DNA of 64,000 nt from Dongia mobilis (GCF_004363235.1 NZ_SNYW01000007.1:579902-643901), one strand, 5' to 3'. Shown: positions 34,967-44,287, numbered from the stretch's first letter. Numbers and translations are program-made. The notes: generated by a model not told the origin, from the sequence alone.

Positions 34967-35058
34967 TGTCATGGCCCGCTTCAGGCGGGCCATCCACGAG
35001 TTTGCTTGGCGACAAAGAAAGCAATTCGTGGATGCCCCGGCCAAGCCGGGGCATGACA
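34967..35058. repeat. 92-bp palindromic element (REP/MITE-like), copy A
   Basis: The element starts TGTCATG and ends CATGACA. It contains two outer hairpins (GGCCCGC/GCGGGCC and GCCCCGGC/GCCGGGGC), and between them CATCCACGAGTTTGCTT pairs with AAAGCAATTCGTGGATG, giving a three-armed fold. A relative lies at 54627-54715. It sits between the cyclase and folC stops, so it is intergenic between convergent genes. No transposase is inside; its mobility is inference. Confidence 0.8.
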
Positions 35059-35103
35059 GAGAAAATGGCCCCATTTCCATCGGAGCGGGAAACACGCTAG
35101 GAC

Positions 35104-36414
35104 TCAGCTATTCTCCGCCAGCACCGTGCCGGCGAGGTAGAGCGAGCCGCAGATGAGGATGCGCCTGGGCTCGGTACTGCCGTCATGGGCATCGATGATG
35201 GCGCGCAGGGCCGCCTCGACCGAGCGGTAGCCATGGGCGAGCAGCCCGACCTGGGCCGCCGCGGCGACGCATTCCTCGACCGACAGGCTGGCATGGTCGC
35301 CCGGAATGGCGACGGCGGCCAGATCCTCGGCATGCGGCGCCAGCTGCGCCAGGAAGGCAACCGGGTCCTTGGTGTTCAGCATGCCGAAGATGAGATGCGC
35401 CGGCTTGCCGTCGGTGATGCGCCAATCGGCCAGCATGCCGGCGATCACCTCGCCGGCTTCGGCATTGTGCCCGCCATCCAGCCACAATTCCCAGGTGCCG
35501 TCGGGCAGCATCTCGACCAAGGGTCCCCGGGTCAGGCGCTGCATGCGCGCCGGCCAGGTGACGTCGCGCAAACCTTGCGCGATATGGGCGTCGGAAATCT
35601 TGAAACCTTCCAGCACGCCGGTGGTGGCGACGGCGCAGCCGGCATTGCGATACTGGTGCCGCCCGGCAAGGCCCGGTGCCGGATAGAGGCGCGGGCCCCG
35701 CGCATCGAAATAGCGCAGCTGCGATTTGAGGTCGCCGTCGCAGTTCCATTCCCGGCCGAAGCGGTAGAGCGGCGCCTGCAATGCGGCGGCGCGTGCCTCG
35801 AACACCGCCATGGCCTCGGCCGGCTGCGGCGAGATCACCACCGGCCGATGCCGCTTGATGATGCCGGCCTTGGCGGTGGCGATCTTGGCAAGGCTGTCGC
35901 CGAGGAACTGCATGTGGTCGAACGAGATCGGCATCTGCACGGTGGCGAGCGGCGCGTCGATCACATTGGTGGCGTCGAACTCGCCGCCGAGCCCGGTCTC
36001 CAGCAGCAGGATGTCGGCCGGCTGCCGCGTGAAGGCGAGGAAAGCCGCCACCGTGGTGATCTCGAAGAAGGTGATCGGCGTGCCGCCATTGGCGCGCTCG
36101 CATTCCTCCAGCAGCGCGATCAGCGCCTCCTCCGCGATAAGTTCGCCGTTGAGCCGGATGCGCTCGTGGAAGCGCACCAGATGCGGCGAGGTATAGACAT
36201 GGACGCGGTAGCCTGCCGCCTCCAGCATCGCGCGCAGATAGGCGATGACCGAACCCTTGCCGTTGGTTCCGGCCACATGGATGGTGGGCGGCAGGCGCCG
36301 CTCCGGATGCCCCACCGCCGCCAGCAGATTCTGGACGCGGGTAAGTTCCAGGTCGATCAGCTTGGGATGCAGCTTGTTGAGGCGTTCGAGGACGATATCG
36401 CTGGTTTGACCCAT
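35104..36414 (-). CDS. folC: Bifunctional folylpolyglutamate / dihydrofolate synthase
   Basis: FolC adds glutamates to folates and, in the bifunctional form, joins dihydropteroate to glutamate. The 436-residue protein has the P-loop HVAGTNGKGSVIAYL, the YTSPHLVRFHERI loop, LLLETGLGGEFDATNV and WLDGGHNAEAGEVI. ATG 36414 is chosen because the frame upstream runs into accD. It is the last gene of a minus-strand operon, 11 bp after accD, an order typical of many proteobacteria. Folate cofactors made with this enzyme would serve the corrinoid/methyltransferase chemistry elsewhere in the window. Confidence 0.95.
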   Translation of the reverse strand: MGQTSDIVLERLNKLHPKLIDLELTRVQNLLAAVGHPERRLPPTIHVAGTNGKGSVIAYLRAMLEAAGYRVHVYTSPHLVRFHERIRLNGELIAEEALIALLEECERANGGTPITFFEITTVAAFLAFTRQPADILLLETGLGGEFDATNVIDAPLATVQMPISFDHMQFLGDSLAKIATAKAGIIKRHRPVVISPQPAEAMAVFEARAAALQAPLYRFGREWNCDGDLKSQLRYFDARGPRLYPAPGLAGRHQYRNAGCAVATTGVLEGFKISDAHIAQGLRDVTWPARMQRLTRGPLVEMLPDGTWELWLDGGHNAEAGEVIAGMLADWRITDGKPAHLIFGMLNTKDPVAFLAQLAPHAEDLAAVAIPGDHASLSVEECVAAAAQVGLLAHGYRSVEAALRAIIDAHDGSTEPRRILICGSLYLAGTVLAENS

Positions 36415-36425
36415 GTCGTGCGGGC

Positions 36426-37286
36426 TCACGCGGCCTCGTCGCGCTTGGTGAGGAGCGAGATGATGCGGCCCATCTGCTCGCGCAATTCCTTGCGCGGCAC
36501 CACCATGTCGATGATGCCGTGGTCGAGCAGGTATTCGGCGCGCTGGAAGCCCTCGGGCAGCTTCTCGCGGATCGTCTCCTCGATGACACGGGCGCCGGCA
36601 AAGCCGATCTGGGCGCCGGGCTCGGCGATCTGGATGTCGCCCAGCATGGCGAACGAGGCCGAGACGCCGCCGGTGGTAGGATCGGTCAGCAGCACGATGA
36701 AGGGCAGGCCCGCTTCCTTCACCTGGTCGACGGCGATGGTGGTGCGCGGCATCTGCATCAGCGAGAGGATGCCCTCCTGCATGCGCGCCCCGCCCGAGGC
36801 GGGCACCGCGACGAGGGCCGCCTTGCGCTCGACCGCGAGGTTGGCCGCCGCCACCAGGCCTTCGCCCACCGCCATGCCCATCGAGCCGCCCATGAAATCG
36901 AAATTGAACGCGGCCACCACGGCGGGGGCGCCCGCCATGGTGCCGAAGGCGACGACGATGGCGTCCTGTTCCTCGGTCTTGGCCTGGGCTTCCTTCAGGC
37001 GTTCGGTATAGCGTTTGCGGTCGCGGAACTTGAGCGGGTCGGTGGCGACGCGCGGCGTCTCGGCGCGCTCGTATTTGCCCTCGTCGAACAGCAATTCCAG
37101 GCGCGTCTTCACGTCGATGCGCATGTGATGGCCGCAATGCGGGCAGACGCGCTGGTTCTGGTTGAGCTCGCGGTGGAAGATCATCTGGCCGCAGGAGGGG
37201 CACTTGTCCCACAGATTCTCCGGCACATCGGTCTTCTGCACCAGCTTGCGGATCTTCGGCCGCACGAAATTGGTCAACCAGCTCAT
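36426..37286 (-). CDS. accD: Acetyl-CoA carboxylase carboxyltransferase subunit beta
   Basis: AccD pairs with AccA to transfer the carboxyl group from biotin to acetyl-CoA, forming malonyl-CoA. The 286-residue protein has the N-terminal zinc ribbon (CPSCGQM, then CPHCGHH 15 residues later) and the crotonase-like core with GTMAGAPAVVAAFNFDFMGGS, SGGARMQEG and LTDPTTGGVSASFA. The size is standard. It lies 64 bp after trpA and 11 bp before folC. Confidence 0.97.
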   Translation of the reverse strand: MSWLTNFVRPKIRKLVQKTDVPENLWDKCPSCGQMIFHRELNQNQRVCPHCGHHMRIDVKTRLELLFDEGKYERAETPRVATDPLKFRDRKRYTERLKEAQAKTEEQDAIVVAFGTMAGAPAVVAAFNFDFMGGSMGMAVGEGLVAAANLAVERKAALVAVPASGGARMQEGILSLMQMPRTTIAVDQVKEAGLPFIVLLTDPTTGGVSASFAMLGDIQIAEPGAQIGFAGARVIEETIREKLPEGFQRAEYLLDHGIIDMVVPRKELREQMGRIISLLTKRDEAA

Positions 37287-37350
37287 CTTCTTGTTCTCCG
37301 TCCGGCCGCTGCCCGGCCGATCCTGTTCCGCAGGCCCAATCCGCAGGTCG

Positions 37351-38178
37351 TCAGGCGCGGGCGCCGCGCACGCCGGCGGCCAGTTCCGTCACCAGGTCGA
37401 GTGTTGCCCGCACCGTCTCGGCCTGCGGTCTTCCATCCCGGTCGAGCGAGCCGGCGATGCGCCCGACCACGGCCGAGCCGACCACCGCGGCATCCGCCAC
37501 CCTGGCCACCGCCGCGGCACTCTGCGCATCGGTGATGCCGAAGCCGACGGCGACCGGCAGATCGGTATGCCGCTTCAACCGCGCCACCGCGGCGCCAATA
37601 TCGGTACTGCTGGCCGAACGCGTGCCGGTGATACCCATGATCGAGACATAATAGACGAAGCCCGAGGTGTTGTTGAGCACCGTGGGCAGGCGCTGGTCGT
37701 CGGTGGTGGGGGTAGCGAGGCGGATGAAATTGAGCCCGGCCTTGAGTGCCGGCAGACACAATTCCTGATCCTCCTCCGGTGGCAAATCGACCACGATCAG
37801 GCCATCCACCCCGGCATTGCCGGCATCCTTCAGGAACCTGTCCACGCCATAGGAATAGATCGGGTTGTAATAGCCCATGAGGACGATCGGCGTGTCCTGC
37901 TCCCGGGCCCGGAAGTCGCGCACCAGCTGCAGCGTCTTCTTCATGTTCTGCCCGGCCTTCAAGGCCCGGAGCGAAGAGGCCTGGATCGCCGGGCCGTCGG
38001 CCATCGGGTCGGTGAAGGGCATGCCGAGCTCGATCACGTCGGCGCCCGCTGCCGGCAGGCCGAGCACGATCTCGCGCGAGGTTTCATAGGCGGGATCTCC
38101 GGCGGTGACGAAGACGACGAGGCCGCCGCGGCCCTCTGCCTGCAACGCGGCGAAGCGCCGCTCGATACGCGTGCTCAT
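37351..38178 (-). CDS. trpA: Tryptophan synthase alpha subunit
   Basis: TrpA releases indole from indole-3-glycerol phosphate. The 275-residue protein has catalytic Glu and Asp in [16 protein letters not shown] and the phosphate loop [14 protein letters not shown]. The ATG overlaps the trpB stop (ATGA), so the two subunits are translationally coupled. The longer open frame upstream lies inside trpB and is not used. Confidence 0.97.
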   Translation of the reverse strand: MSTRIERRFAALQAEGRGGLVVFVTAGDPAYETSREIVLGLPAAGADVIELGMPFTDPMADGPAIQASSLRALKAGQNMKKTLQLVRDFRAREQDTPIVLMGYYNPIYSYGVDRFLKDAGNAGVDGLIVVDLPPEEDQELCLPALKAGLNFIRLATPTTDDQRLPTVLNNTSGFVYYVSIMGITGTRSASSTDIGAAVARLKRHTDLPVAVGFGITDAQSAAAVARVADAAVVGSAVVGRIAGSLDRDGRPQAETVRATLDLVTELAAGVRGARA

Positions 38179-39401
38179 AGTTTGGTGCCCAGCCTTTCGG
38201 CGACGGCGAAGATGTCCTTGTCGCCGCGGCCGCACAGATTCATGACGATGATGTTGTCCTTGGGCCGCGTCGGCGCCAGCTTCATGACATGGGCCAGCGC
38301 ATGCGCCGGCTCCAGCGCCGGGATGATGCCCTCGACCCTGGCCAGGTGCTGGAAGGCGTCGAGCGCCTCCTGGTCGGTGGCCGAGACGTATTTGACGCGC
38401 TTCATCTCATGCAGCCAGGAATGTTCCGGCCCGATGCCGGGATAGTCGAGCCCGGCCGAGATCGAATGCGCGTCGATGATCTGCCCGTCATCGTTCTGCA
38501 GCAGATAGGTGCGGTTGCCGTGCAGAACGCCCGGCCGCCCGCCGGTGAGAGAGGCGGCGTGGCGCCCGGTCTCGATGCCGTCGCCGCCGGCCTCGACGCC
38601 GATGATCTCGACCTCGCGATCGTCGAGGAAGGGATGAAAGAGGCCGATCGCGTTGGAACCGCCGCCGATGCAGGCGACCAGCGTGTCGGGCAGGCGCCCT
38701 TCCGCCTCCAGCATCTGCGCCTTGGTCTCGGTTCCGATCACCGACTGGAAGTCGCGCACCATGCTGGGATAGGGATGCGGGCCGGCCGCGGTGCCGATGA
38801 TGTAGAAGGTGTTCTCGACATTGGCGACCCAGTCGCGCAGCGCCTCGTTCATGGCGTCCTTCAAGGTCGCCGTGCCGCTGGTCACCGGAATCACCTCGGC
38901 ACCCAGCAGTTTCATGCGAAAGACGTTGGGCTGCTGCCGGGCGATGTCGGTCGCCCCCATATAGACGGTGCAGGGCAGGTTAAAGAGGGCGCAGAGGGTG
39001 GCGGTGGCGACACCGTGCTGGCCGGCGCCGGTCTCGGCAATGATGCGGGTCTTCTTCATGCGCCGCGCCAGCAGCGCCTGGCCGAGGCAATTGTTCACCT
39101 TGTGCGAGCCGGTATGGTTGAGCTCGTCGCGCTTCATATAGACCTTGGCGCCGCCCAGTTCCCTTGTCAGGCGCTCGGCGAAATAGAGCGGGCTCGGCCG
39201 GCCGATATAGTGCTTGCGGTAATACTCCATCTCGTCGGCGAAGCCGGGATCCGCCTTGGCGGCCTTATAGGCCTTCTCCACCTCGAGGATGAGCGGCATC
39301 AGCGTCTCGGCGACGAAGCGGCCGCCGAAAATGCCGAACCTGCCATGCTCGTCGGGTCCGGTGCGATAGGAATTGGGCTGCGCGGCGGGGGCGGTACTCA
39401 C
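38175..39401 (-). CDS. trpB: Tryptophan synthase beta subunit
   Basis: TrpB condenses indole with serine using pyridoxal phosphate. The 408-residue protein has the PLP lysine in [14 protein letters not shown], the [13 protein letters not shown] loop and the phosphate-binding [15 protein letters not shown] 39401 is chosen: GGAG lies 10 nt upstream, and the protein then begins like other TrpB proteins; a longer ATG start at 39467 would add 22 unconserved residues. It follows trpF after 118 bp, a gap in which I see neither a terminator nor an attenuator. Confidence 0.95.
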   Translation of the reverse strand: MSTAPAAQPNSYRTGPDEHGRFGIFGGRFVAETLMPLILEVEKAYKAAKADPGFADEMEYYRKHYIGRPSPLYFAERLTRELGGAKVYMKRDELNHTGSHKVNNCLGQALLARRMKKTRIIAETGAGQHGVATATLCALFNLPCTVYMGATDIARQQPNVFRMKLLGAEVIPVTSGTATLKDAMNEALRDWVANVENTFYIIGTAAGPHPYPSMVRDFQSVIGTETKAQMLEAEGRLPDTLVACIGGGSNAIGLFHPFLDDREVEIIGVEAGGDGIETGRHAASLTGGRPGVLHGNRTYLLQNDDGQIIDAHSISAGLDYPGIGPEHSWLHEMKRVKYVSATDQEALDAFQHLARVEGIIPALEPAHALAHVMKLAPTRPKDNIIVMNLCGRGDKDIFAVAERLGTKL

Positions 39402-39519
39402 GGTGTAAGGGCTCCGAAAAGCTGGGAAATCATGCGGATATGCGCAGGATTCGCTCAAGGCGCGCAATCAACCATAGCGGCGGGCAAAGGTCAAAGGCCG
39501 AGAGTCCGGGGTAGGCAGC

Positions 39520-40164
39520 CTAGAGGGAATGCGCGACTGCCAGGAATTCCTTGATCTTGTTCACATTTTTCTCGCCCGGCCGGTCCTCGACCCCGGATGA
39601 GGTGTCGACCGCCCGGGCCCCCGTGGCCTGGACCGCCTCGGCCAGATTGCCGGCATGGAGCCCGCCCGCCAGCATCCAGGGCAGGCGGAAGGCCGCGCCC
39701 TTCAGCAGGCCCCAATCGAAGCTGATGGCATTGCCGCCGGGCAGCGCATTGGCCAGGGATTTCGGCGGCTTGGTGTCGAACAGCAGCCGGTCTGCCACAT
39801 CCTCATAGGCGCGCGCCGCGGCCACATCCCCCACCTCGGCCACACTTACCACCTTCATGACAGGAAGGCCGAAGCGCGCCTTCACCGCCGCGACCCGGTC
39901 CGGCGTCTCGTGGCCGTGGAGCTGCAGCAGGTCGAGCGTTGCCTCGGCCAGGATGGCGGCGATCTCGTCGTCGCCGGCATCCACCACCAGCCCGACCCTG
40001 GCGATCGTCGGCGGCACGCGCTGGCCCAGTTCGCCGGCGAGGGCAGGCGACAGCGAGCGCGGGCTCCTGGCAAAGAAGTTGAAGCCGATCATGAAGGCGC
40101 CGCCCGCGATGGCGGCATCCACGGTCTCCGCCGTCTTCAGCCCGCAGATCTTGGCCGCGACCAT
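39520..40164 (-). CDS. trpF: Phosphoribosylanthranilate isomerase
   Basis: TrpF isomerises phosphoribosylanthranilate in tryptophan synthesis. The 214-residue barrel has the catalytic Cys in KICGLKTAE, GFNFFARSPRSLSP, LQLHGHETPDRV, and DTSSGVEDRPGEKN containing the catalytic Asp. ATG 40164 is two bases beyond the stop of the upstream membrane-protein gene; the larger open frame is that gene's shadow. It heads the trp part of the operon. Confidence 0.96.
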   Translation of the reverse strand: MVAAKICGLKTAETVDAAIAGGAFMIGFNFFARSPRSLSPALAGELGQRVPPTIARVGLVVDAGDDEIAAILAEATLDLLQLHGHETPDRVAAVKARFGLPVMKVVSVAEVGDVAAARAYEDVADRLLFDTKPPKSLANALPGGNAISFDWGLLKGAAFRLPWMLAGGLHAGNLAEAVQATGARAVDTSSGVEDRPGEKNVNKIKEFLAVAHSL

Positions 40165-40166
40165 GG

Positions 40167-40961
40167 CTAGACCGTCTCCGACACGAAGCGCGGATAGGCC
40201 AGCACGAAGACCGCGCCGATCGCCGCGAACATCACGAACTGGATCACCACCGAGATGAAGCTCAAGGCCAGCGGCGCCGCGTCGACGACGCCCAGATTGA
40301 AGGACAGGCTGAGGAACAGCGACTGCATGAAGAACAGCGCAAAGGACACCACGATGAAGGCGACGGCCAGCCGGATGCCCTGGCCGGCGGTTCGCTGCCA
40401 GGCCTCGCGCGGGCGCATCGGCGCGTCGATGGCGATGCCGATCCAGAACGGCGTCAGGCGGACGGCGACGATCAGGATCCAGATCGCGAAGATGGTGGCG
40501 GCGGCGAAGACGATCGCCACGCTGGGCACGATCAGCAGGACGACGGAGATGCCCGCCATGAAGGCAAGGAACATCGCGACCTGGAATAGCAGCAGGGACA
40601 GCCACATGCGCAGGTGATGCCGCCGGAACAGGAGGCCGAGGCCCGGCGCCGCGGCATTGCCGAGAGCCAGCGCACGCATCCAGTTGACCAGGAACACGGC
40701 GATGATCAGCCAGTTGACGGCCCAGAACAGGAAGGTCGGGCCCTGCACGCTGGCGATCTGCGCCATGTCGGGTTCCCGGCCCGGCTGCAGCGCGCCGAAG
40801 AACGTCTCGGCATAGGGCTGGAACCAGATGTTGAGGGCAAAGGTGGCGATAACGGGCGCGACGGCAAGGCGCAGCCAATCCTCGCGCCGTTCCCACACGC
40901 GCCTGACGGCGCCGATGGCGAGTGGCCACGGCTCCAATTCGGTCGGATTTCCAGGAGTCAT
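40167..40961 (-). CDS. Multi-pass membrane protein of unknown function
   Basis: The 264-residue protein has about six hydrophobic segments (near 31-50, 72-95, 115-135, 138-170, 193-215 and 232-258). The second is preceded by a periplasmic-looking loop with GALQPGREPD. I recognise no catalytic motif and give no function. It is packed between pyrF (47 bp) and trpF (2 bp), so it is almost certainly translated with trpF. Similar small membrane proteins occur between pyrF and trpF in related alphaproteobacteria, by recollection. The ribosome site before ATG 40961 is weak. Confidence 0.75.
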   Translation of the reverse strand: MTPGNPTELEPWPLAIGAVRRVWERREDWLRLAVAPVIATFALNIWFQPYAETFFGALQPGREPDMAQIASVQGPTFLFWAVNWLIIAVFLVNWMRALALGNAAAPGLGLLFRRHHLRMWLSLLLFQVAMFLAFMAGISVVLLIVPSVAIVFAAATIFAIWILIVAVRLTPFWIGIAIDAPMRPREAWQRTAGQGIRLAVAFIVVSFALFFMQSLFLSLSFNLGVVDAAPLALSFISVVIQFVMFAAIGAVFVLAYPRFVSETV

Positions 40962-41007
40962 CTTGTCAATCGTTGCTCGAACTCAATGTGACCTCAAGGC
41001 GACGTCA

Positions 41008-41754
41008 CTACCGCCTGGCCTGGGCCGGCGCATGGCCGATGGCGGCGTCGATCTCGGTGGCGATACGGCAGGCGGCGTCGCGCGGATCGGCGGCGGCGGT
41101 GATCGGCCGGCCGATGACGAGGTAATCCGCCCCCGCCTTGGCGGCGTCGCCCGGGGTGCGCACCCGCTTCTGGTCGCCGCTGGCGCTGCCCTCGGGGCGG
41201 ACACCCGGCACCACCAGCAGGAAATCCTCGCCCAGTTCCTTGCGCAGCGCCTCGATCTCGTGCGGCGAGCAGACGACGCCGTCGAGCCCCGCCGCCTTGG
41301 CGAGGGTGGCCAGGCGCTTTACCTGGTCGCTGGTCGAGCCGCTCTGGCCGACCGCTACCAGATCCTTGTCGTCCAGGCTGGTCAGCACCGTGACGCCGAT
41401 GATCTTCGGCCTCTTCACGCCGCGCTTGGCGGCTTCTGCCTCGGCGGTCTCGCGCGCCGCCTGCATCATCGCCTGGCCGCCGGCGGCATGGACGGTGACG
41501 ATGCTGGGCGACAGCGGCGTGATCGCGCGCAAGGCACCCGCCACGGTATTGGGGATGTCGTGCAGCTTCAGATCGAGGAAGATCGGCATGCCGACCGCGG
41601 CGATACGGCGATAGCCCAGCGGCCCGTTGGCCAGGAAGAATTCGAGGCCCAGTTTGACGCCGGCCACGGTGCGGTCCAGGCGATGCGCCCAATCCACCGC
41701 CTGGTCGATGCTGACCGTGTCGAGTGCCGCCAGAATCTGCCCTTTGCTGCCCAC
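41008..41754 (-). CDS. pyrF: Orotidine 5'-phosphate decarboxylase
   Basis: PyrF makes UMP, the last de novo pyrimidine step. The 248-residue barrel has ILAALDTVSIDQA, the catalytic FLDLKLHDIPNTVAGA (Lys and two Asp), VTVHAAGG, and the phosphate site YLVIGRPITAA. GTG 41754 is chosen since GAGGAGAGAGC sits right upstream; the open frame extends 39 codons further without conservation. It appears to lead the pyrF-membrane protein-trpF-trpB-trpA-accD-folC operon. Confidence 0.95.
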   Translation of the reverse strand: MGSKGQILAALDTVSIDQAVDWAHRLDRTVAGVKLGLEFFLANGPLGYRRIAAVGMPIFLDLKLHDIPNTVAGALRAITPLSPSIVTVHAAGGQAMMQAARETAEAEAAKRGVKRPKIIGVTVLTSLDDKDLVAVGQSGSTSDQVKRLATLAKAAGLDGVVCSPHEIEALRKELGEDFLLVVPGVRPEGSASGDQKRVRTPGDAAKAGADYLVIGRPITAAADPRDAACRIATEIDAAIGHAPAQARR

Positions 41755-42023
41755 GCGCTCTCTCCTCGGATACTGGCTGCGGCTACCGGCCAGCGGCGCC
41801 AAGCCAAGTCTGCTCGCCGGATTGGTCCCCCGCCGAACTGGTCCCCCGTTGAGCCGAGACGGCTCCTGCAATGGTTTTTATCCTAAGTTTCGCCCAGCGT
41901 CACCCGAATGCTGGCGCGGAACCGCCGAATCAGGCTCTTTAACCGCTCGCCGCCGCCGGATAGTCTCAACGGACAGTCTTGCCAGTGTAAACCTTTAAGA
42001 CGGAACGAGCCGGGCCGGTCCAG

Positions 42024-42482
42024 ATGCAATTGACGCAGTTCACGGATTTCTCGCTGCGGGTCCTGATTTATCTCGGGCTGCACCGGGACCGGGTCTCGAC
42101 CATCGAGGAGATCGCCTCGGCTTATGGCATATCCGAAAGCCACCTCACCAAGGTCGCCCACCGGCTCGGTCGGCTGGGGCTGGTGGAAACCCTGCGCGGG
42201 CGCAACGGCGGCATGCGCCTCAAGGAGGAGCCGGCCCGGATCAATGTCGGCGCCACGGTCCGGCTGATGGAGACCAACATGGTCATCGTCGAATGCTTTG
42301 ATCCGGCGCACAATACCTGCCCGATCGCCCCGGTCTGCGCCCTGCAGCGTGTCCTTGCCGATGCGGTCGAATCCTTTCTCGCGGTCCTCGACCGCTACTC
42401 GCTGGCCGATATGCTGGAGAACCGGCAGGAACTGGCCGTCTTGCTTCGCCTGCCCGTGGAAGAGAATGATTATGGCGCCTGA
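42024..42482 (+). CDS. nsrR: Rrf2-family Fe-S transcriptional regulator, NsrR-like
   Basis: This is a 152-residue winged-helix regulator of the Rrf2 family. The N-terminus MQLTQFTDFSLRVLIYLG and VETLRGRNGGMRL are typical of NsrR, the nitric-oxide-sensing repressor. Three cysteines (Cys91, Cys99, Cys105 in VECFDPAHNTCPIAPVC) would ligate a cluster. The C-x7-C-x5-C spacing is also that of RirA, the iron regulator, so iron sensing cannot be excluded. The first protease gene starts inside its 3' end (42472), so they are co-transcribed. No NO-detoxifying gene (hmp, norCB) is adjacent, so the obvious target in view is its own operon. Confidence 0.85.
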   Translation: MQLTQFTDFSLRVLIYLGLHRDRVSTIEEIASAYGISESHLTKVAHRLGRLGLVETLRGRNGGMRLKEEPARINVGATVRLMETNMVIVECFDPAHNTCPIAPVCALQRVLADAVESFLAVLDRYSLADMLENRQELAVLLRLPVEENDYGA

Positions 42483-43326
42483 TCGAAATCCGTTGCCCGG
42501 GGACCAAGCCGGTCTCGGGCCCTTCCTGCGGCGGTCCGGCTTCGGGTTCGTCCTGCTCGCCGCTCTCGCCGCCTGTGCCACGCCGGTCAGGATGGTCGAC
42601 CGGCCGAGCGGACCGCTGCCCTGGTCGGCTGCCATCGGCCGCATGGATTCTGAAGCCGCCGGCGGGTCCTGCTCGGCGACACTGGTGCAGCCCGACGTGA
42701 TCCTTACCGCCTCGCATTGCCTCTATGGCCAGGGCGACAACGTCCGCATCATCGATTTCGCCTTCACCCCGGCTCTCGATGCCGGGCGCGAGCGCATCCG
42801 GCCGGTCAAGGTCGCGTCGCTGATCGCCATGGGCTGGCCGATCCAGCCGGAGAAGGGCTGGGAGGAGAACGAGCCGCCCCGGCTCGACTGGGCGCTGCTG
42901 CGCCTGACGCAAAGGATCGACTTCGTCTCGCCGCTGCCGGTCGAGAAGTTGAGCGTGGCCGAGATCGACAAGCGCCTCGATGCCGGCGCCACCCTGTCCC
43001 ATGCCGGCTACGGCGTCTATGGCCTTGGCTCTGGCAAGCGCCTGCAGGTGCGCGACAATTGCCGCCTGCTCGACGATCGCCGTGTCGGCGGTGACGTGAT
43101 CAAGAATTCCTGCCCGGTCATCCAGGGCGACAGCGGCGGTCCGATCCTGCTGACCGAGCCGGACGGCACGCGCAAGGTGGTGGGCATCATCACCAATTTC
43201 TGGCGCTCGGAATCGGGCGACCAGCAGGCAAGTTTCGGCCCCAGCTCGGTCAATTTCGCCGCTGAATTGCCGGCCTCCGGCGGCGCGCTGCCGACCGCCG
43301 CCAGCGACAGCCAGATCAGCCCGTGA
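42472..43326 (+). CDS. Trypsin-like serine protease lipoprotein, first of a pair
   Basis: The 284-residue protein has a signal segment ending in a lipobox (ALAAC, Cys35), so it is probably lipidated in the periplasm. The S1 protease triad is intact: His82 (ILTASHCLYG), Asp139 (RLDWALLRL) and Ser221 (CPVIQGDSGGPIL). Paired cysteines at 83 and 67 and elsewhere fit chymotrypsin-fold disulfides. ATG 42472 is chosen for spacing from GGAAGA; it overlaps the nsrR stop by 11 bp. There is no PDZ domain, so it is not DegP/HtrA. Its stop overlaps the next protease start (GTGA). Substrate unknown. Confidence 0.85.
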   Translation: MAPDRNPLPGDQAGLGPFLRRSGFGFVLLAALAACATPVRMVDRPSGPLPWSAAIGRMDSEAAGGSCSATLVQPDVILTASHCLYGQGDNVRIIDFAFTPALDAGRERIRPVKVASLIAMGWPIQPEKGWEENEPPRLDWALLRLTQRIDFVSPLPVEKLSVAEIDKRLDAGATLSHAGYGVYGLGSGKRLQVRDNCRLLDDRRVGGDVIKNSCPVIQGDSGGPILLTEPDGTRKVVGIITNFWRSESGDQQASFGPSSVNFAAELPASGGALPTAASDSQISP

Positions 43327-44156
43327 CCCATGGCGCTGTCGGTCGGCCGGGTTGGCGGCCGGTTGGCCGGCGCATGATCGGCCGTTTCCTGTCGCTGCTG
43401 CTCCTCGCCGGGCTCGCCGCCTGCGCGACGCGAGCGCCTGTCACCATTCCGCCGCCGGCACCGCCGCCGCCGACGCTGCCCTGGACCGCCGCCATCGGTC
43501 AGCTCGATATGGGGCCCGGGGCCCGTCCCTGTACCGCCGTGCTGGTGGCGCCGGACCTCATCGTGACGGCGGCGCATTGCCTGTTTCAGGGCAACAGCCC
43601 GGCGCGCTTCGACCAGATCGCCTTCCGGCTCAATTTCGGCGCGGCGCCCGATCTCGGCCGCTTCGGCATCCAGGCGGTGCGCGCCTATGGCGGTGCGATC
43701 CGCGAGAACCAGGTGCGCAAGGCCGCCGACGTCGCCGCCGATTGGGCGCTGCTGCGCATCGCGCCGCCGGTCGCCGGGGTGGCGCCGGTACCGGTCGTGG
43801 CCCTGACCCCGACGCAGATCATCGCCGAGCTTGCCGGCGGTGCCCGGCTCTTCACCGCCGGCTATGGCTATGGCGCACAGAAGACCCTGAAGCCCCATGG
43901 CAGCTGCCGCATTATCGACGGCGCCGCCAACGGCCTCGGCCGCGACCCCGGCATGCTGGTGACCGATTGCATCATCCGGGTGGGCGACAGCGGCGGGCCG
44001 GTCGCCCTCGTCTATCCCGATGGACGCCCACGCCTCGTCGGCATCTTTTCCGGCTTCGGCGTCAACGGCCAGACCGGGCTTTCCTTTGCCAGCAATGCCG
44101 GCAATTTCGCCGCCTATCTCGACCGCCTGCTGGTCTCGCATTGGCTGGGGTCATAA
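43323..44156 (+). CDS. Trypsin-like serine protease lipoprotein, second of a pair
   Basis: This 277-residue paralog of the preceding protein shares its plan. The signal segment ends in lipobox GLAAC (Cys34), followed by a Pro-rich linker (TIPPPAPPPPT). The S1 triad is His85 (VTAAHCLFQG), Asp140 (AADWALLRI) and Ser223 (RVGDSGGPVAL). GTG 43323 overlaps the upstream stop and is favoured for coupling; ATG 43374, directly before the hydrophobic segment, is an equally good start. The arrangement nsrR-protease-protease reads as one transcription unit. The two proteases are clearly diverged, so the duplication is not recent. Confidence 0.84.
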   Translation: MTHGAVGRPGWRPVGRRMIGRFLSLLLLAGLAACATRAPVTIPPPAPPPPTLPWTAAIGQLDMGPGARPCTAVLVAPDLIVTAAHCLFQGNSPARFDQIAFRLNFGAAPDLGRFGIQAVRAYGGAIRENQVRKAADVAADWALLRIAPPVAGVAPVPVVALTPTQIIAELAGGARLFTAGYGYGAQKTLKPHGSCRIIDGAANGLGRDPGMLVTDCIIRVGDSGGPVALVYPDGRPRLVGIFSGFGVNGQTGLSFASNAGNFAAYLDRLLVSHWLGS

Positions 44157-44192
44157 TGGCTGGGGGCATAGTGTTGCCTGCGACGCCGCCCG

Positions 44193-44224
44193 ATTGACTC
44201 TCCTCGCCAAGCTGTATACAGCTT
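44193..44224 (+). promoter_or_regulatory. Promoter with 16-bp palindromic operator before the demethylase operon
   Basis: AAGCTGTATACAGCTT (44209-44224) is a perfect 16-bp palindrome. A -35-like ATTGAC lies at 44193-44198 and the palindrome contains TATACA (44215-44220) as a -10-like box; the spacing is a little short. The palindrome resembles operators of GntR-family regulators, which often centre on TATACA. No regulator gene is nearby. The downstream ATG is at 44288. Confidence 0.6.
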
Positions 44225-44287
44225 AAATCAATCACCTGATCCCTGATCTTTCGCCAGCGGGGCGGGCCCCTGTGTCCGCCTGCCAGC

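Noticed and set aside
39402..39519. trp attenuator between trpF and trpB
   Set aside because: There is no Trp-rich leader peptide and no terminator/antiterminator pair.
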